Positions 25,872-34,699 of a stretch of 64,000 nt of DNA are shown one piece after another. The notes under the pieces are model-generated. The model saw only the letters and a list, made by a program, of their open reading frames with translations, ran no database searches and was not told the DNA's origin. Origin of the DNA: Egicoccus sp. AB-alg2 (GTDB taxonomy: Bacteria > Actinomycetota > Nitriliruptoria > Nitriliruptorales > Nitriliruptoraceae); assembly GCF_041821065.1 (NCBI RefSeq), contig NZ_JBGUAX010000003.1, positions 186,001 through 250,000 on the forward strand, written 5' to 3'. The first letter of the stretch is position 1. Each line of letters begins with the position of its first letter. The position numbers were made by a program, and so were the translations under genes.

Positions 25872-26720
25872 TCAGCCGCGGCGGTCGTCCTTCGCGGGCT
25901 TCACGGGCTTGCCCGACCGCTCGGCCTTCGCGGGCCTCTCGGCCTTCGCAGCGCCGTTCCGCCCGCCGGCGTGCGTGGGCCTGCCGGCGTGGTCGGGCCG
26001 ACCGGCGTGGTCGGGCCGACCGGCGTGGCTGGGCCGACCGGCGTGCTCGGGCCGACCGGCGTGCTCGGGCCGACCGGCGTGCTCGGGCCGACCGCGGCCG
26101 GTCGCCTCGCCCGACGCGTCGTGGTCCTCGGGCGACGGTGCCAGGTCGGCCACCGCCGCGCACAGGGCCTCGACACCGGCCGAATCCGCGAGGTCGAAGC
26201 TGCCGAGCTCACCGAGGTCGAGCACGCCGCCGTGCGCGGCCGTGCGCACGAAGGCGCCGTGGTTGGGCAGTCCCGCGACGGGCCGGCCACGCGGCGCACA
26301 CCGGGCCACCTGCGACACCAGGGCGCCACGGCCCTCGCCCGCCGACTCCCTGTCGTCCTCGGCGTGCTCACCGTCCTCGCGCTCGTCGGCGTCCCCGCCG
26401 TCGTCGCCGTCCTCGCCGTCGTCGCGGTCCTCGGCGCGATCGGCATCCTCGACGTCCTCGCCTTCCGAGGTCTCGGCGCTGCCGTCCTCGTCGCGACCCT
26501 CGACCGCCTCCGCGTCCTCGTCGTGGCCTTCGACGTCACCCTCGTCGAGGGCGGCGTCGTCCGGCTCGTCCGACGGGTCGCCGGCATCGGTGTCACCGAG
26601 CACCTGGCGGATCAGCAGCCCGCCCAGCGTGGAACCGTCGGACTCGGTGGCCGAGACCGGCAGGGCCAGGGTGACGGCCAGCACGGTGGCCAGGGCGAAA
26701 CTGGGTGCGGTCTTGCGCAT
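25872..26720 (-). CDS. Secreted acidic protein with hexapeptide repeats
   Basis: A 282-residue protein with a Sec signal peptide (MRKTAPSFALATVLAVTLAL, cut probably after VSA), then a long Asp/Glu-rich stretch (about 40-125), a short folded segment with two motifs common in actinobacterial surface proteins (ALVSQVARCAP and NHGAFVRTAA), then seven HAGRP(E/D/S/T) hexapeptides and a Lys/Arg-rich tail. The opposing charges suggest an extended, cell-wall- or polyanion-interacting protein. I do not recognise a family. It is convergent with phoR. Confidence 0.75.
   Translation of the reverse strand: MRKTAPSFALATVLAVTLALPVSATESDGSTLGGLLIRQVLGDTDAGDPSDEPDDAALDEGDVEGHDEDAEAVEGRDEDGSAETSEGEDVEDADRAEDRDDGEDGDDGGDADEREDGEHAEDDRESAGEGRGALVSQVARCAPRGRPVAGLPNHGAFVRTAAHGGVLDLGELGSFDLADSAGVEALCAAVADLAPSPEDHDASGEATGRGRPEHAGRPEHAGRPEHAGRPSHAGRPDHAGRPDHAGRPTHAGGRNGAAKAERPAKAERSGKPVKPAKDDRRG
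25977..26094 (-). repeat. 18-bp minisatellite inside the secreted protein gene
   Basis: Six full and one partial copies of an 18-bp unit (gggccgaccggcgtgstc and close variants). Each copy encodes one hexapeptide, so changes in copy number stay in frame. Adjacent copies are nearly identical, suggesting recent expansion. Confidence 0.85.
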
Positions 26721-26884
26721 GGACGTCCCCTCCGCGTCACGGCCCCAACACGACATCGTCGAGGTATCGGCACCGGCGATGTGCGCACTTGAGCCCGACC
26801 GTGCGTCCTGCGGTCCGCTACCGGCCACCCGGCCCGGACCTGGCGGCGCACGGCGGTCCGCATCCGGCGGCTACGGTCGCGGCC

Positions 26885-27577
26885 ATGAGCCGCACCGACA
26901 TCCCCGCCGACCTGACCCGCGACCGTGGCAAGACGCTGCGGGCCCCGGTGATCCTCGACCTGCTCGCGCGGGAACTGCCGGACGCGACCATCGCGCTGGA
27001 GTTCTCCAACCGTTGGGAGCTGCTCGTCGCGACCATGCTCTCCGCACAGTCGACCGACGTGAAGGTCAACGAGGTCACCCGGGTGCTGTTCCGCGAACTG
27101 CCCGACCCGAAGGCCGTCGCGGAGGCGCCGCTGGCGCGCATCGAGGAACTCGTCGGCGCGCTGGGCCTGTTCCGACAGAAGGCCAAGAACGTCCAGGCGA
27201 CGGCCCGACTGCTGCTCGAGCACCACGACGGCGAGGTGCCCGGGACGATGGAGGAGCTCCTGGCGCTGCCCGGCGTCGCGCGCAAGACCGCCAACGTCGT
27301 GCTGTCCAACGGCTTCGGGACCCACGTCGGCGTCGTCGTGGACACCCACGTCGCCCGCCTCGCCCGCCGGCTGCGCTTCACGCGCGAGGAGGACCCGAAG
27401 AAGATCGAGCGGGACCTGATGCGGCTGTTCCCCCGCGAGCGCTGGCTCGACGTCTCCGACCTGCTGATCCACCACGGGCGACGGACCTGCCTCGCCCGGC
27501 GCCCCCGGTGCGAGGACTGTGTGATCGAGCCGCTGTGCCCCTCGTCGCAGGAGGCCGGCCTCACCGACAAGCGGTAG
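26885..27577 (+). CDS. nth: Endonuclease III
   Basis: A 230-residue base-excision DNA glycosylase/AP lyase that removes oxidised pyrimidines. The helix-hairpin-helix with catalytic lysine reads LPGVARKTANVV, the catalytic aspartate is in VVDTHVAR, and the [4Fe-4S] ligands are C-X6-C-X2-C-X5-C near the C-terminus. ATG 26885 gives a normal start. The upstream in-frame extension is unlikely. Confidence 0.94.
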   Translation: MSRTDIPADLTRDRGKTLRAPVILDLLARELPDATIALEFSNRWELLVATMLSAQSTDVKVNEVTRVLFRELPDPKAVAEAPLARIEELVGALGLFRQKAKNVQATARLLLEHHDGEVPGTMEELLALPGVARKTANVVLSNGFGTHVGVVVDTHVARLARRLRFTREEDPKKIERDLMRLFPRERWLDVSDLLIHHGRRTCLARRPRCEDCVIEPLCPSSQEAGLTDKR

Positions 27578-27587
27578 GTCCGGGGCC

Positions 27588-28307
27588 TCAGCGCCGGCTG
27601 GCCACCCGTGACCAGGTCAGGGCGGCGCCGGCGGCGACGGCGAGGATCGCCGCGACGACGGCCTGTGGCGTGTGCAGCGGCTCGTCGATCGCGACCGTCG
27701 GGGCGATGATCTCCAAACGGTCGGCGCGCAACGTGATGCCGCCGCCGTCGTCGGGATCGGCTCGCAGCAGGACGCCTTCCAGCAGCAGGATGTCGCCGCG
27801 GCGCCCGGGGCGGCCGACGCCGTCGATCTGCTCGTGCAGTCCGTCCGGCAGCCAGACGGCCAGGCCGGTGTTGAAGCCGCGGTGCTGGCGATGTGCGCCC
27901 ATCGGTCCGACCGAGAGCGCGTAGTCGTCGTCGTTGACCTGGACCCAGACACCACCACGCCGCTGGATGAGCTCGCCGACGGCCTCGCCGACGAACGTGA
28001 CCCGCAGGCCGTCGAACGCCTCGGGGCAGGCGTAGACGTGCTCGGAGGTGATGCGGCCACCTTCGAGCAGCCCCATCCGCGCCGTCTCCAGCGTCTCGTC
28101 GTCGGTGCCGCGGCGGCACAGGGCTGGGTCGGCCTCGAGCGCCACGAGCGGCAGGTCCTCGACGATGAACGGCTCGGTGTCGATGAGCGGCTTGGCGCGA
28201 AGCAGCAGTTCCGTCCCGCCGAGGACGGCGACCAGCAGCCCGACGGCGACCACGAGGATCCAGCGGGTCGGGCGCCGGCGGGGAGGGGTCGTGACGCCGC
28301 GGCTCAT
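27588..28307 (-). CDS. Single-helix membrane protein with OB-like domain, Trk-associated (copy 1)
   Basis: A 239-residue protein with an N-terminal membrane helix (about 15-35), a soluble domain and a C-terminal hydrophobic helix (about 208-228). The soluble part has FVGEAVGELIQR, WVQVNDDDYAL, GLAVWLPDG and RGDILLLEGVLLRADPDDGG, a pattern of short beta strands that suggests an OB fold; this fold call is inference. Its start overlaps the trkH1 stop. The homologous gene at 35631-36323 is likewise attached to a trkH, so it is probably a Trk accessory protein. Confidence 0.7.
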   Translation of the reverse strand: MSRGVTTPPRRRPTRWILVVAVGLLVAVLGGTELLLRAKPLIDTEPFIVEDLPLVALEADPALCRRGTDDETLETARMGLLEGGRITSEHVYACPEAFDGLRVTFVGEAVGELIQRRGGVWVQVNDDDYALSVGPMGAHRQHRGFNTGLAVWLPDGLHEQIDGVGRPGRRGDILLLEGVLLRADPDDGGGITLRADRLEIIAPTVAIDEPLHTPQAVVAAILAVAAGAALTWSRVASRR

Positions 28308-29818
28308 GCGGACGCCCTTCCGCGCGCCAGCGAGACGAGGTAGCCCAGCATTGCGAAGACGGCGACGAACTCCAGGCGGCCGAGCCACATCTGCACGAGG
28401 TAGACCGCCATGAGGCCCCGCGGCATCCCGGGATCGGTCACGCCGATGGACAGGCCGATGTTGGACGCGGCCGAGACGGACTCGAAGAGGGTCTGGGTGA
28501 TGTCGTACTCGCCGTAGGCGAGGCCGATCATCGCGCCGACCAGGTACGTGACGACGAACAGCAGCAGGACCGAGGTGGCGGCCCGTGCGGTCTGGTCGCG
28601 CAGGATGTGCCGCCGGCCGGCGTGGTACGTGGTCACCACGACGGCGGACTCCGGGTTGAGCAGCTTGCGGACGTCGTGCAGCAGGGTCTTCGCGGCGATC
28701 CCGACGCGGAGGGCCTTGATGCCGCCCGCCGTGGAGGACGCCATGCCGCCCACGGCCATGGCGGCCACGATGGCGGCAGGCGCCAGCACGCCCCAGTCGG
28801 TGAGGTAGGTGACGTCGGTGTTGACCTGCGCGCCCGCACTGGACACGGCGGACAGGAGCGTGAAGAAGCCCTTGCGCACGAGCGGTTCCAGGCCGTCGTA
28901 GACGCCCGAGCGCACGAGGCCGAAGCAGATCACGGCGAAGAGGAACGACGAGGACAGCGCCAGCGTCTTCGTCTCGATGTGGCGCAGGACCTGCCGCCAG
29001 TCGGCGTGCCAGAGCGCGAAGTGCAGCCCGAACGACAACGAACCGGCCAGGAGCAGCACCATGACGACGCTCTCCACCGCGAACGAGTGGTAGTACGCCA
29101 CGGACGCCTGCATGGGCGCGAAGCCGCCGGTGTCGAAGGCGGCGAAGAACAGCAGCAGCGCGTGGTAGATCGCCCGCCCGGGGGTGAAGCCGGCCACCAG
29201 CAACGCGACGAACAGCGCGGCCGTGCCCACCACCAGGAAGGTCGCCGCGACCCGGAAGATGAACCGCGCCGTCCGGATGAAGTTGGGCAGGATGCGCTCG
29301 TCGCGGGCCTCGGCGACGTACAGGGTGCCGATCCGTCCGCCGCCGGCGGCGAACAGCGAGAGCACGACGATGATGATCCCCTGACCGCCCGCGAAGTGCA
29401 GCAGGTGGCGATAGAAGTCCATCGAGAGCGTCGTGTGGTCCAGGTCGCTGATGACGGACAGGCCGGTGGTGGTCAGCGCCGACATGCTCTCGAAGACGGC
29501 GGACAGCCAGTCCTCGTAGTGCCCGGACAGGTGGAAGGGCACGGCCGCGAAGACCGCCCCGATCAGCCAGGCCAACGCGACGGTGACCATGCCGTGGGCC
29601 CAGGTCAGCTGCTGACGAGTGGCGAGCTTGGCCTCGGTCGCGCCACCGACGATGCCGCACAACGACGCGCCGATGACGAACGCGGTGAGGGTGTTCCACT
29701 CGCGTAGGGCGAGGGCGACGACGGCCGCCAGGGCCATGACCAGGCCCAGGCCGAGCAGCACCTTGCCGAGGTAGAACCCGATCAGGCGCAGGTCGTCGGC
29801 GCCGGGACGCAGCAGCAC
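28304..29818 (-). CDS. trkH: Trk/Ktr potassium channel subunit TrkH (copy 1)
   Basis: A 504-residue potassium-translocating membrane subunit with four pore-loop repeats; filter-like segments are LTTTGLSVISD, DTGGFAPM, SAVSSAGAQVNT and SAASNIGLSIGVT. It should work with the TrkA proteins encoded just upstream. The GTG start lies 3 bp after a small membrane-protein gene. The stop overlaps the OB-like gene. Close homologue of the copy at 36323-37831. Confidence 0.93.
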   Translation of the reverse strand: MLLRPGADDLRLIGFYLGKVLLGLGLVMALAAVVALALREWNTLTAFVIGASLCGIVGGATEAKLATRQQLTWAHGMVTVALAWLIGAVFAAVPFHLSGHYEDWLSAVFESMSALTTTGLSVISDLDHTTLSMDFYRHLLHFAGGQGIIIVVLSLFAAGGGRIGTLYVAEARDERILPNFIRTARFIFRVAATFLVVGTAALFVALLVAGFTPGRAIYHALLLFFAAFDTGGFAPMQASVAYYHSFAVESVVMVLLLAGSLSFGLHFALWHADWRQVLRHIETKTLALSSSFLFAVICFGLVRSGVYDGLEPLVRKGFFTLLSAVSSAGAQVNTDVTYLTDWGVLAPAAIVAAMAVGGMASSTAGGIKALRVGIAAKTLLHDVRKLLNPESAVVVTTYHAGRRHILRDQTARAATSVLLLFVVTYLVGAMIGLAYGEYDITQTLFESVSAASNIGLSIGVTDPGMPRGLMAVYLVQMWLGRLEFVAVFAMLGYLVSLARGRASA

Positions 29819-29821
29819 GGC

Positions 29822-29953
29822 TCAGCCCACCAGGAGCAGCGTGACGGCGGCGATCGCCGCAGCACCACCGATCGCCACGAGGAAGATCACCAGCAGCAGG
29901 CCGATGCCCTTCGCCGCGCCGCCGGATCGCCTGCGGTCGGCCGTCGGCCTCAC
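29822..29953 (-). CDS. 43-residue single-helix membrane protein between trkA and trkH
   Basis: A GTG-initiated ORF of 43 residues: a basic head (RPTADRRRSGGAAKG) and one hydrophobic helix (IGLLLVIFLVAIGGAAAIAA and beyond). Its start overlaps the trkA stop in GTGA and its stop is 3 bp before trkH1, so it is embedded in the operon. A similar 45-residue protein precedes the second trkH. That repetition is the main reason to believe it is real; it may be a channel accessory peptide. Confidence 0.6.
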   Translation of the reverse strand: MRPTADRRRSGGAAKGIGLLLVIFLVAIGGAAAIAAVTLLLVG

Positions 29954-30612
29954 CGTCGACCCAGCAGCGTCGAGGTGATCCGCGCCTCCAGCTCCGGGCT
30001 GGTCAGCATGACGACCTCGTCGCCCGGCAGCAGCTGTGCGCCGCCGCGCGGGATGACGGTCTCGTCCCCACGGAAGATGGCCACCAGCACGGCCTCGTGC
30101 GGCAGGTCGAGCTTCTCGATGGGCCGCGGCTTCGGGGCACCCGGACCGTCGGGGATGCGCAACTCCACGAGGCTGACCCGTCCACCCTTCAGGCTGGTGA
30201 GGTGGATGAGCTCGCCGATGGAGAACTCGTTCTCCAACAGTTCGGAGATCAGGCGCGTCGACGACACCGGCTCGATGCCCAGACGGTCGAAGATCTCCAC
30301 GTTCTTCGGCGTGTTGACGCGGCTGATCGCGCGCTTGACGCCGAACTCGATCTTGGCGAGCTGGCAGGCCACGAGGTTGTCGTCGTCCTCGTGGGTCGTG
30401 GCGACGAAGACGTCGGCGCGATCGGTGTGTGCCTGCTCGAGGTAGCGCACGTCGCACGCGTCACCCTCGATCACCAGCACGTCGGTCTCCGCGACCAGCT
30501 GTTCGCAGCGGGCGCCGATGCGCTCGACCACGGTCACCTCGTGGCCCTTGTCGACCATGTCCCGGGCGATGTAGCGGCCGATCTTGCCGCCGCCGGCGAT
30601 CACGACGTACAC
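29950..30612 (-). CDS. trkA: TrkA-type potassium uptake regulator (second of pair)
   Basis: A 220-residue cytoplasmic RCK protein: Rossmann TrkA-N domain with VIAGGGKIGRYIAR and a TrkA-C domain (about 135-215). It binds nucleotide and gates TrkH. GTG 30612 lies 4 bp after the upstream trkA stop with GGAG in front. It differs from its neighbour enough to suggest a heteromeric ring. Confidence 0.92.
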   Translation of the reverse strand: MYVVIAGGGKIGRYIARDMVDKGHEVTVVERIGARCEQLVAETDVLVIEGDACDVRYLEQAHTDRADVFVATTHEDDDNLVACQLAKIEFGVKRAISRVNTPKNVEIFDRLGIEPVSSTRLISELLENEFSIGELIHLTSLKGGRVSLVELRIPDGPGAPKPRPIEKLDLPHEAVLVAIFRGDETVIPRGGAQLLPGDEVVMLTSPELEARITSTLLGRR

Positions 30613-30616
30613 GTGC

Positions 30617-31330
30617 TCACTCCACTTCCGTCGTGAGGCCCCGTCCACCCCGCAGCGCCTCCACGCGCCCGCGGTCGAACGGGTCTCGCACCAGTTCCTG
30701 GATGCGCCGGTGCGCGGCCGGCTTCATCGCGGCCGTGACGACGTCGTCGCGTTCCAGTCGGTCGCGGCGGTCGGGAATGAAGACCCGGGTGCCCCGGCGG
30801 ACGGCGGCGATCCGCAGTTGGCCGTCGATCTCGAACTCCTCGACGGTCGTGCCGTGCCCGCGGGTGTCGATCTCCAGTTCGACCACGGACACGTCCGTGT
30901 CGGTGAAGGCGACGTGCAGCGGATAGCTCTCGTCACGGAACTCGTTGAGGAACAGCTTCGCGATCAGCCCCGTGCCCGACACGTAGCGGACCCCGAGCTT
31001 GCGGTACACGTCTTCGCGTTCCGGGTTGAACAGCCGTGCGATCGTGCGGGGCACGTCGTAGAGGTGGGTCGCGATCTCCACCGCCATGAGGTTCGCGTTG
31101 TCGAAACGCGTCACGGCGATCAGCCCGTCGGCGCGCTGGACGCCGGCCTGTTCCAGCACGTCGCGGTCGGTGCAGTCGCCGACCACGGTCTCGCCGTTGA
31201 ACGCACTGCCGAGCCGGTCGAAGGCCAACGGGTCGACGTCACAGACGACGACGTCCGTGTCGGCGTCCTCGGAGAGGCGGTCGGCGATCTCCGCTCCCAG
31301 TCGGCCGCAGCCACCGATGATGATGTGCAC
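30617..31330 (-). CDS. trkA: TrkA-type potassium uptake regulator (first of pair)
   Basis: A 237-residue RCK protein with nucleotide-binding motif HIIIGGCGRLGAEIADRL and a C-terminal TrkA-C domain. GTG 31330 is preferred because GAAGAAGG lies just upstream and homologues start right before the Rossmann strand; GTG 31345 is possible. First gene of a five-gene potassium operon (trkA-trkA-small protein-trkH-OB-like). Divergent from ispH. Confidence 0.9.
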   Translation of the reverse strand: MHIIIGGCGRLGAEIADRLSEDADTDVVVCDVDPLAFDRLGSAFNGETVVGDCTDRDVLEQAGVQRADGLIAVTRFDNANLMAVEIATHLYDVPRTIARLFNPEREDVYRKLGVRYVSGTGLIAKLFLNEFRDESYPLHVAFTDTDVSVVELEIDTRGHGTTVEEFEIDGQLRIAAVRRGTRVFIPDRRDRLERDDVVTAAMKPAAHRRIQELVRDPFDRGRVEALRGGRGLTTEVE

Positions 31331-31493
31331 GGCCACCTTCTTCACTCGACGGGCCCGCGCGACGAGGGCATGCCACAGCCCGGTCCTCGGTGACCGGGCC
31401 AGGCCACAGTATGCCAACCGACGGGTCGGCGGCAGCCCGCGCCGGCGCATGGCGGCCCCGGACGTGCCCGGACCTCGTCGCTACCCTCCTGGC

Positions 31494-32447
31494 ATGCCTC
31501 CCACCACGCTCCTGCTCGCGGCACCGCGCGGTTTCTGCGCCGGTGTCGACCGCGCCGTCCTGATCGTCGAGAAGGCCCTCGAGGCCTACGGCGCGCCCGT
31601 CTACGTCCGGCACGAGATCGTCCACAACACCCATGTGGTGGAATCGCTTCGGCGTGAGGGCGCGGTCTTCGTCGAGGACGAGACCGAGGTCCCCGAAGGC
31701 GCGGTGATCGTCTTCTCCGCGCACGGGTCGCCCCCAGAGGCGTTCGCCAACTCGAAACGGCTCGGGCACACCCTGATCGACGCGACCTGCCCACTCGTCA
31801 CGAAGGTCCACAACGAGGCCCGCCGGTACGCCGACGCGGCGATGGACATCGTGCTGATCGGCCACGAGGGACACCAGGAGGTCGTCGGCACGATGGGGCA
31901 GGCGCCCCGCTCGATCCGGCTGGTGGAGACGCCCGACGACGTCGACGCGCTGGAGTACGGCGACGACGCCAACGTCGCCTACATCACCCAGACGACCCTG
32001 TCGATGGACGAGACGTCCGCGGTCGTGGACCGGTTGCGCCAGCGGTTCCCGCTGCTGCACCAGCCCAAGAAGGACGACATCTGCTACGCGACCCAGAACC
32101 GCCAGGACGCGGTCAAGGAGCTCGCGGACGCCTGCGACGTCATCCTCGTCGTCGGCTCGCAGACGTCGTCCAACAGCAAGCGGCTCGTCGAGGTGTCCCG
32201 CGACCGCGGCACGCCGGCGTACCTGATCGACTCGGTGGACGACATCGATCCCGCCTGGGTCGCCGAGGCGGACACGGTCGGCCTCACCTCGGGCGCGTCG
32301 GCCCCGGAAGTGCTCGTGGACGGCGTCATCGACTGGTTCCGGGACCGCGGCCTGCAGAAGGTGCGCACCGTCACGGTCGTCGACGAGGACGTCCACTTCG
32401 CGATGCCGTCGGTGCTCGCGCGCCGGCTGCAGGAGCGCCCCGCCTGA
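31494..32447 (+). CDS. ispH: 4-hydroxy-3-methylbut-2-enyl diphosphate reductase
   Basis: A 317-residue [4Fe-4S] enzyme for the last step of the MEP isoprenoid pathway, making IPP and DMAPP. The cluster cysteines are in APRGFCAGVDRA (about 15), DATCPLVTKVH (about 98) and VGSQTSSNSKRL lies in the third segment region; the catalytic glutamate is in ITQTTLSMDET context. ATG 31494 matches the usual family start. Divergent from the potassium operon. Confidence 0.94.
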   Translation: MPPTTLLLAAPRGFCAGVDRAVLIVEKALEAYGAPVYVRHEIVHNTHVVESLRREGAVFVEDETEVPEGAVIVFSAHGSPPEAFANSKRLGHTLIDATCPLVTKVHNEARRYADAAMDIVLIGHEGHQEVVGTMGQAPRSIRLVETPDDVDALEYGDDANVAYITQTTLSMDETSAVVDRLRQRFPLLHQPKKDDICYATQNRQDAVKELADACDVILVVGSQTSSNSKRLVEVSRDRGTPAYLIDSVDDIDPAWVAEADTVGLTSGASAPEVLVDGVIDWFRDRGLQKVRTVTVVDEDVHFAMPSVLARRLQERPA

Positions 32448-32469
32448 CGCATCAGCTGCATCGGCCGTG

Positions 32470-33636
32470 TCAGCCGCGTCCGCCGTTGCGGCGGGCCTTG
32501 ACGTAGGCCTCCCACAGCGGCTCGGCCAGCACCTCGGTCTGCCAGGGCCGCAGCTCGACCAGCGCGCACAGCTCCGCGCCGTCGTCCGGTTCGCCGGCCA
32601 CCGCCCGCCACAGGGGCCGCGACGGGCACAGCACCCCGGCGTCGATCCCGAGGTCCTCGGCCACCTCGGCGCGGGCGCGCCGCAACTCGTCGTAGACGTT
32701 GCGGTCGCCGTCGGTCCAGCGCCGGCCGGCCGTCTCGCGCGGCACCGGCGGCGCGGCCATGCCACGCTCGACGGCGGCGAACAGCTCGCCGGCGTGCCGG
32801 CGCAGCAGGTTGCGGCGACGCTGGCTGCGCCGGACCAGCTGCGCCTCCGTGCGTGGCGGCTCGGTCGCGATCGAACGGAGCACGTCGTCGTGCAGCAGCC
32901 GGTTTGGTGCGATGTCGTGCTCGCGCGCCAGCCGTTCGCGCTCCTGCCAGACGGCACGCAGCACGGCGCGCTGGTGGGGCGCGAGCCGGCCGGCACCCTT
33001 CACCCGCGTCCAGTCGCGCGAGTCCTCGCCCGCCCGCTCGATCGTCGCCGCGAGTTCCTGGTCGTACCAGTGGCGGCGGCCGGTCGCCTCCAGGCGGGCC
33101 GCGAGCTCCCGCCACAGCGCCGGGAGGTGGACGACGTCGCCGGCCGCGTAGGCGGCCATCCCCTCCGACAGCGGCCGGGCCTCCCAGTCGGCGCGCTGGT
33201 AGGCCTCCTTGTCGACGCTCAGGCTGACGCCGAGCACCTCGGCGAGCAGGCTGCCCAGCCCGGTCGGCAGCCCCAGCAACGCCGCCGCGACGGCGGTGTC
33301 CGCCATGTGCCGGGGGACCACGCCCTTGGCGGCCAACGGCTCGAGGTCGTTCTCCACCGCGTGCAGGACCGTCAGGCGCCGCCGGTCGAGGAAGTCCGCC
33401 ACGTCCGGCAGGGCGTGCAGGGTCACGCCGTCCAGCAGCAGGCAGTGTCCGGCCACGCCGATCTGCACCAGCGCGGCGCGCCGGAAGTAGCGGTCGGCGT
33501 CGGCCCGTTCCACGTCGACCCCGACCACCTCGGCGTCCAGGGCGTCCAGGGCGCCGACGACGTCCTCGTCGCGCTCGACGAAACGCACCGTGAACTGATC
33601 GTGGGCGGGTGTCGGCGCTGCTGCCGCGCTTCCCAT
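32470..33636 (-). CDS. rnd: Ribonuclease D-like 3'-5' exonuclease with HRDC domain
   Basis: A 388-residue DEDD exonuclease for RNA 3' processing. Acidic residues appear in VGVDVERADADRYF (DxE, about 36), HAVENDLEPL, DTAVAAALLG and YAAGDVVHL. An HRDC domain follows (about 205-285), then a helical C-terminal part as in actinobacterial RNase D. ATG 33636 follows GGGAGG. It is convergent with ispH. Confidence 0.9.
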   Translation of the reverse strand: MGSAAAAPTPAHDQFTVRFVERDEDVVGALDALDAEVVGVDVERADADRYFRRAALVQIGVAGHCLLLDGVTLHALPDVADFLDRRRLTVLHAVENDLEPLAAKGVVPRHMADTAVAAALLGLPTGLGSLLAEVLGVSLSVDKEAYQRADWEARPLSEGMAAYAAGDVVHLPALWRELAARLEATGRRHWYDQELAATIERAGEDSRDWTRVKGAGRLAPHQRAVLRAVWQERERLAREHDIAPNRLLHDDVLRSIATEPPRTEAQLVRRSQRRRNLLRRHAGELFAAVERGMAAPPVPRETAGRRWTDGDRNVYDELRRARAEVAEDLGIDAGVLCPSRPLWRAVAGEPDDGAELCALVELRPWQTEVLAEPLWEAYVKARRNGGRG

Positions 33637-33782
33637 GCGTCCTCCCGCGTGCCAGCCCGCAAGGCTAGCCCGTGTCCCGGGAAGGTCATCCTGTGGCACG
33701 ATGCGCGGTCGCCGACGTACGGCCCGGCGCGCTGACCGCACCCGCCGGAACCCGCCGCCGCTGCTCCGCCAGGAGGCGTGAC

Positions 33783-34658
33783 ATGACCGTCCCGACCCTG
33801 CTCTGCGTCCACCCGCATCCCGACGACGAGTCGATCGCCTGCGGCGGGCTGCTGGCCAGCACGGTCGCGGCCGGGCGCCGCGCGGTCGTGGTGACCTGCA
33901 CGGGCGGCGAGGAGGGCGAGAACCTCGCCGGCATCGACCTGGGCGCCGACGACCTGGTCACGCACCGCCGCCGGGAACTGGCCGACGCCCTGGCGGCACT
34001 GGGAGTCACCGAGCACGAGTACCTCGGCTACCGCGACAGCGGCATGGTCGGCAGCCCCACCAACCACCACCCCGACAGCTTCCACGGCGCCGACATCGAG
34101 GAAGCGGCCGGGCGGCTGGCGGCCGTGGTCCGGCGGGTGCGGCCACACGTGGTCGTCTCCGACGATGCCACCGGGACCTACGGGCACCCCGACCACGTCA
34201 AGGCCCACCACGTCACGGTGCGGGCGGTCGCACTGGCGGCCGACCCGCGCGCCGACGTGCCGGGCGAGCCGTGGCGGGTCGTGAAGCGCTACGTCAACGT
34301 CATCGGCCGTTCCCGCCTGGCCGCGATGCACCACGCGCTGATCGACGCCGGGCTCGCCTCGCCCTTCGGTGACGACGACGTCGCCGCCGCGGACCTGCCC
34401 TTCGGTGTCGACGACGCGTCGATCACCGCACACCTCGACATCGCCGACTGGCTGCCCCGCAAGCGGGCGGCGATGGCCGCCCACCGCAGCCAGATCGGCG
34501 AGGACAGCTTCTTCCTCAACGTGCCGCCGGCGATCGCGTCGACGGCCTTCGCGGTCGAACAGTTCGTCCTCGAGGACGGCGCGGCGGCCGGTGACCTGCC
34601 GGAGACCGACCTGTTCGCCGGTATCACGGCGGCCGAGGCGCACCCGGCCGCTGGGTAG
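33783..34658 (+). CDS. mshB: GlcNAc-inositol deacetylase of mycothiol synthesis
   Basis: A 291-residue zinc deacetylase of the LmbE/PIG-L family. It has the metal motif HPHPDDESIACGG at the N-terminus and GTYGHPDHVKAHH (about 140). MshB removes acetate from GlcNAc-Ins during mycothiol synthesis; Mca, the mycothiol conjugate amidase, is a close paralogue and cannot be fully excluded. CAGGAGG precedes the start. This is the clearest actinobacterial marker here. Confidence 0.83.
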   Translation: MTVPTLLCVHPHPDDESIACGGLLASTVAAGRRAVVVTCTGGEEGENLAGIDLGADDLVTHRRRELADALAALGVTEHEYLGYRDSGMVGSPTNHHPDSFHGADIEEAAGRLAAVVRRVRPHVVVSDDATGTYGHPDHVKAHHVTVRAVALAADPRADVPGEPWRVVKRYVNVIGRSRLAAMHHALIDAGLASPFGDDDVAAADLPFGVDDASITAHLDIADWLPRKRAAMAAHRSQIGEDSFFLNVPPAIASTAFAVEQFVLEDGAAAGDLPETDLFAGITAAEAHPAAG

Positions 34659-34699
34659 GGTGGGTGCCCGACCCGCACGCGAGGCAAGGACGTCACCAG

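Noticed and set aside
25977-26094. Possible repeat-based regulatory element
   Set aside because: The 18-bp units are in frame within a signal-peptide-bearing gene and encode a clean hexapeptide, so they are coding.
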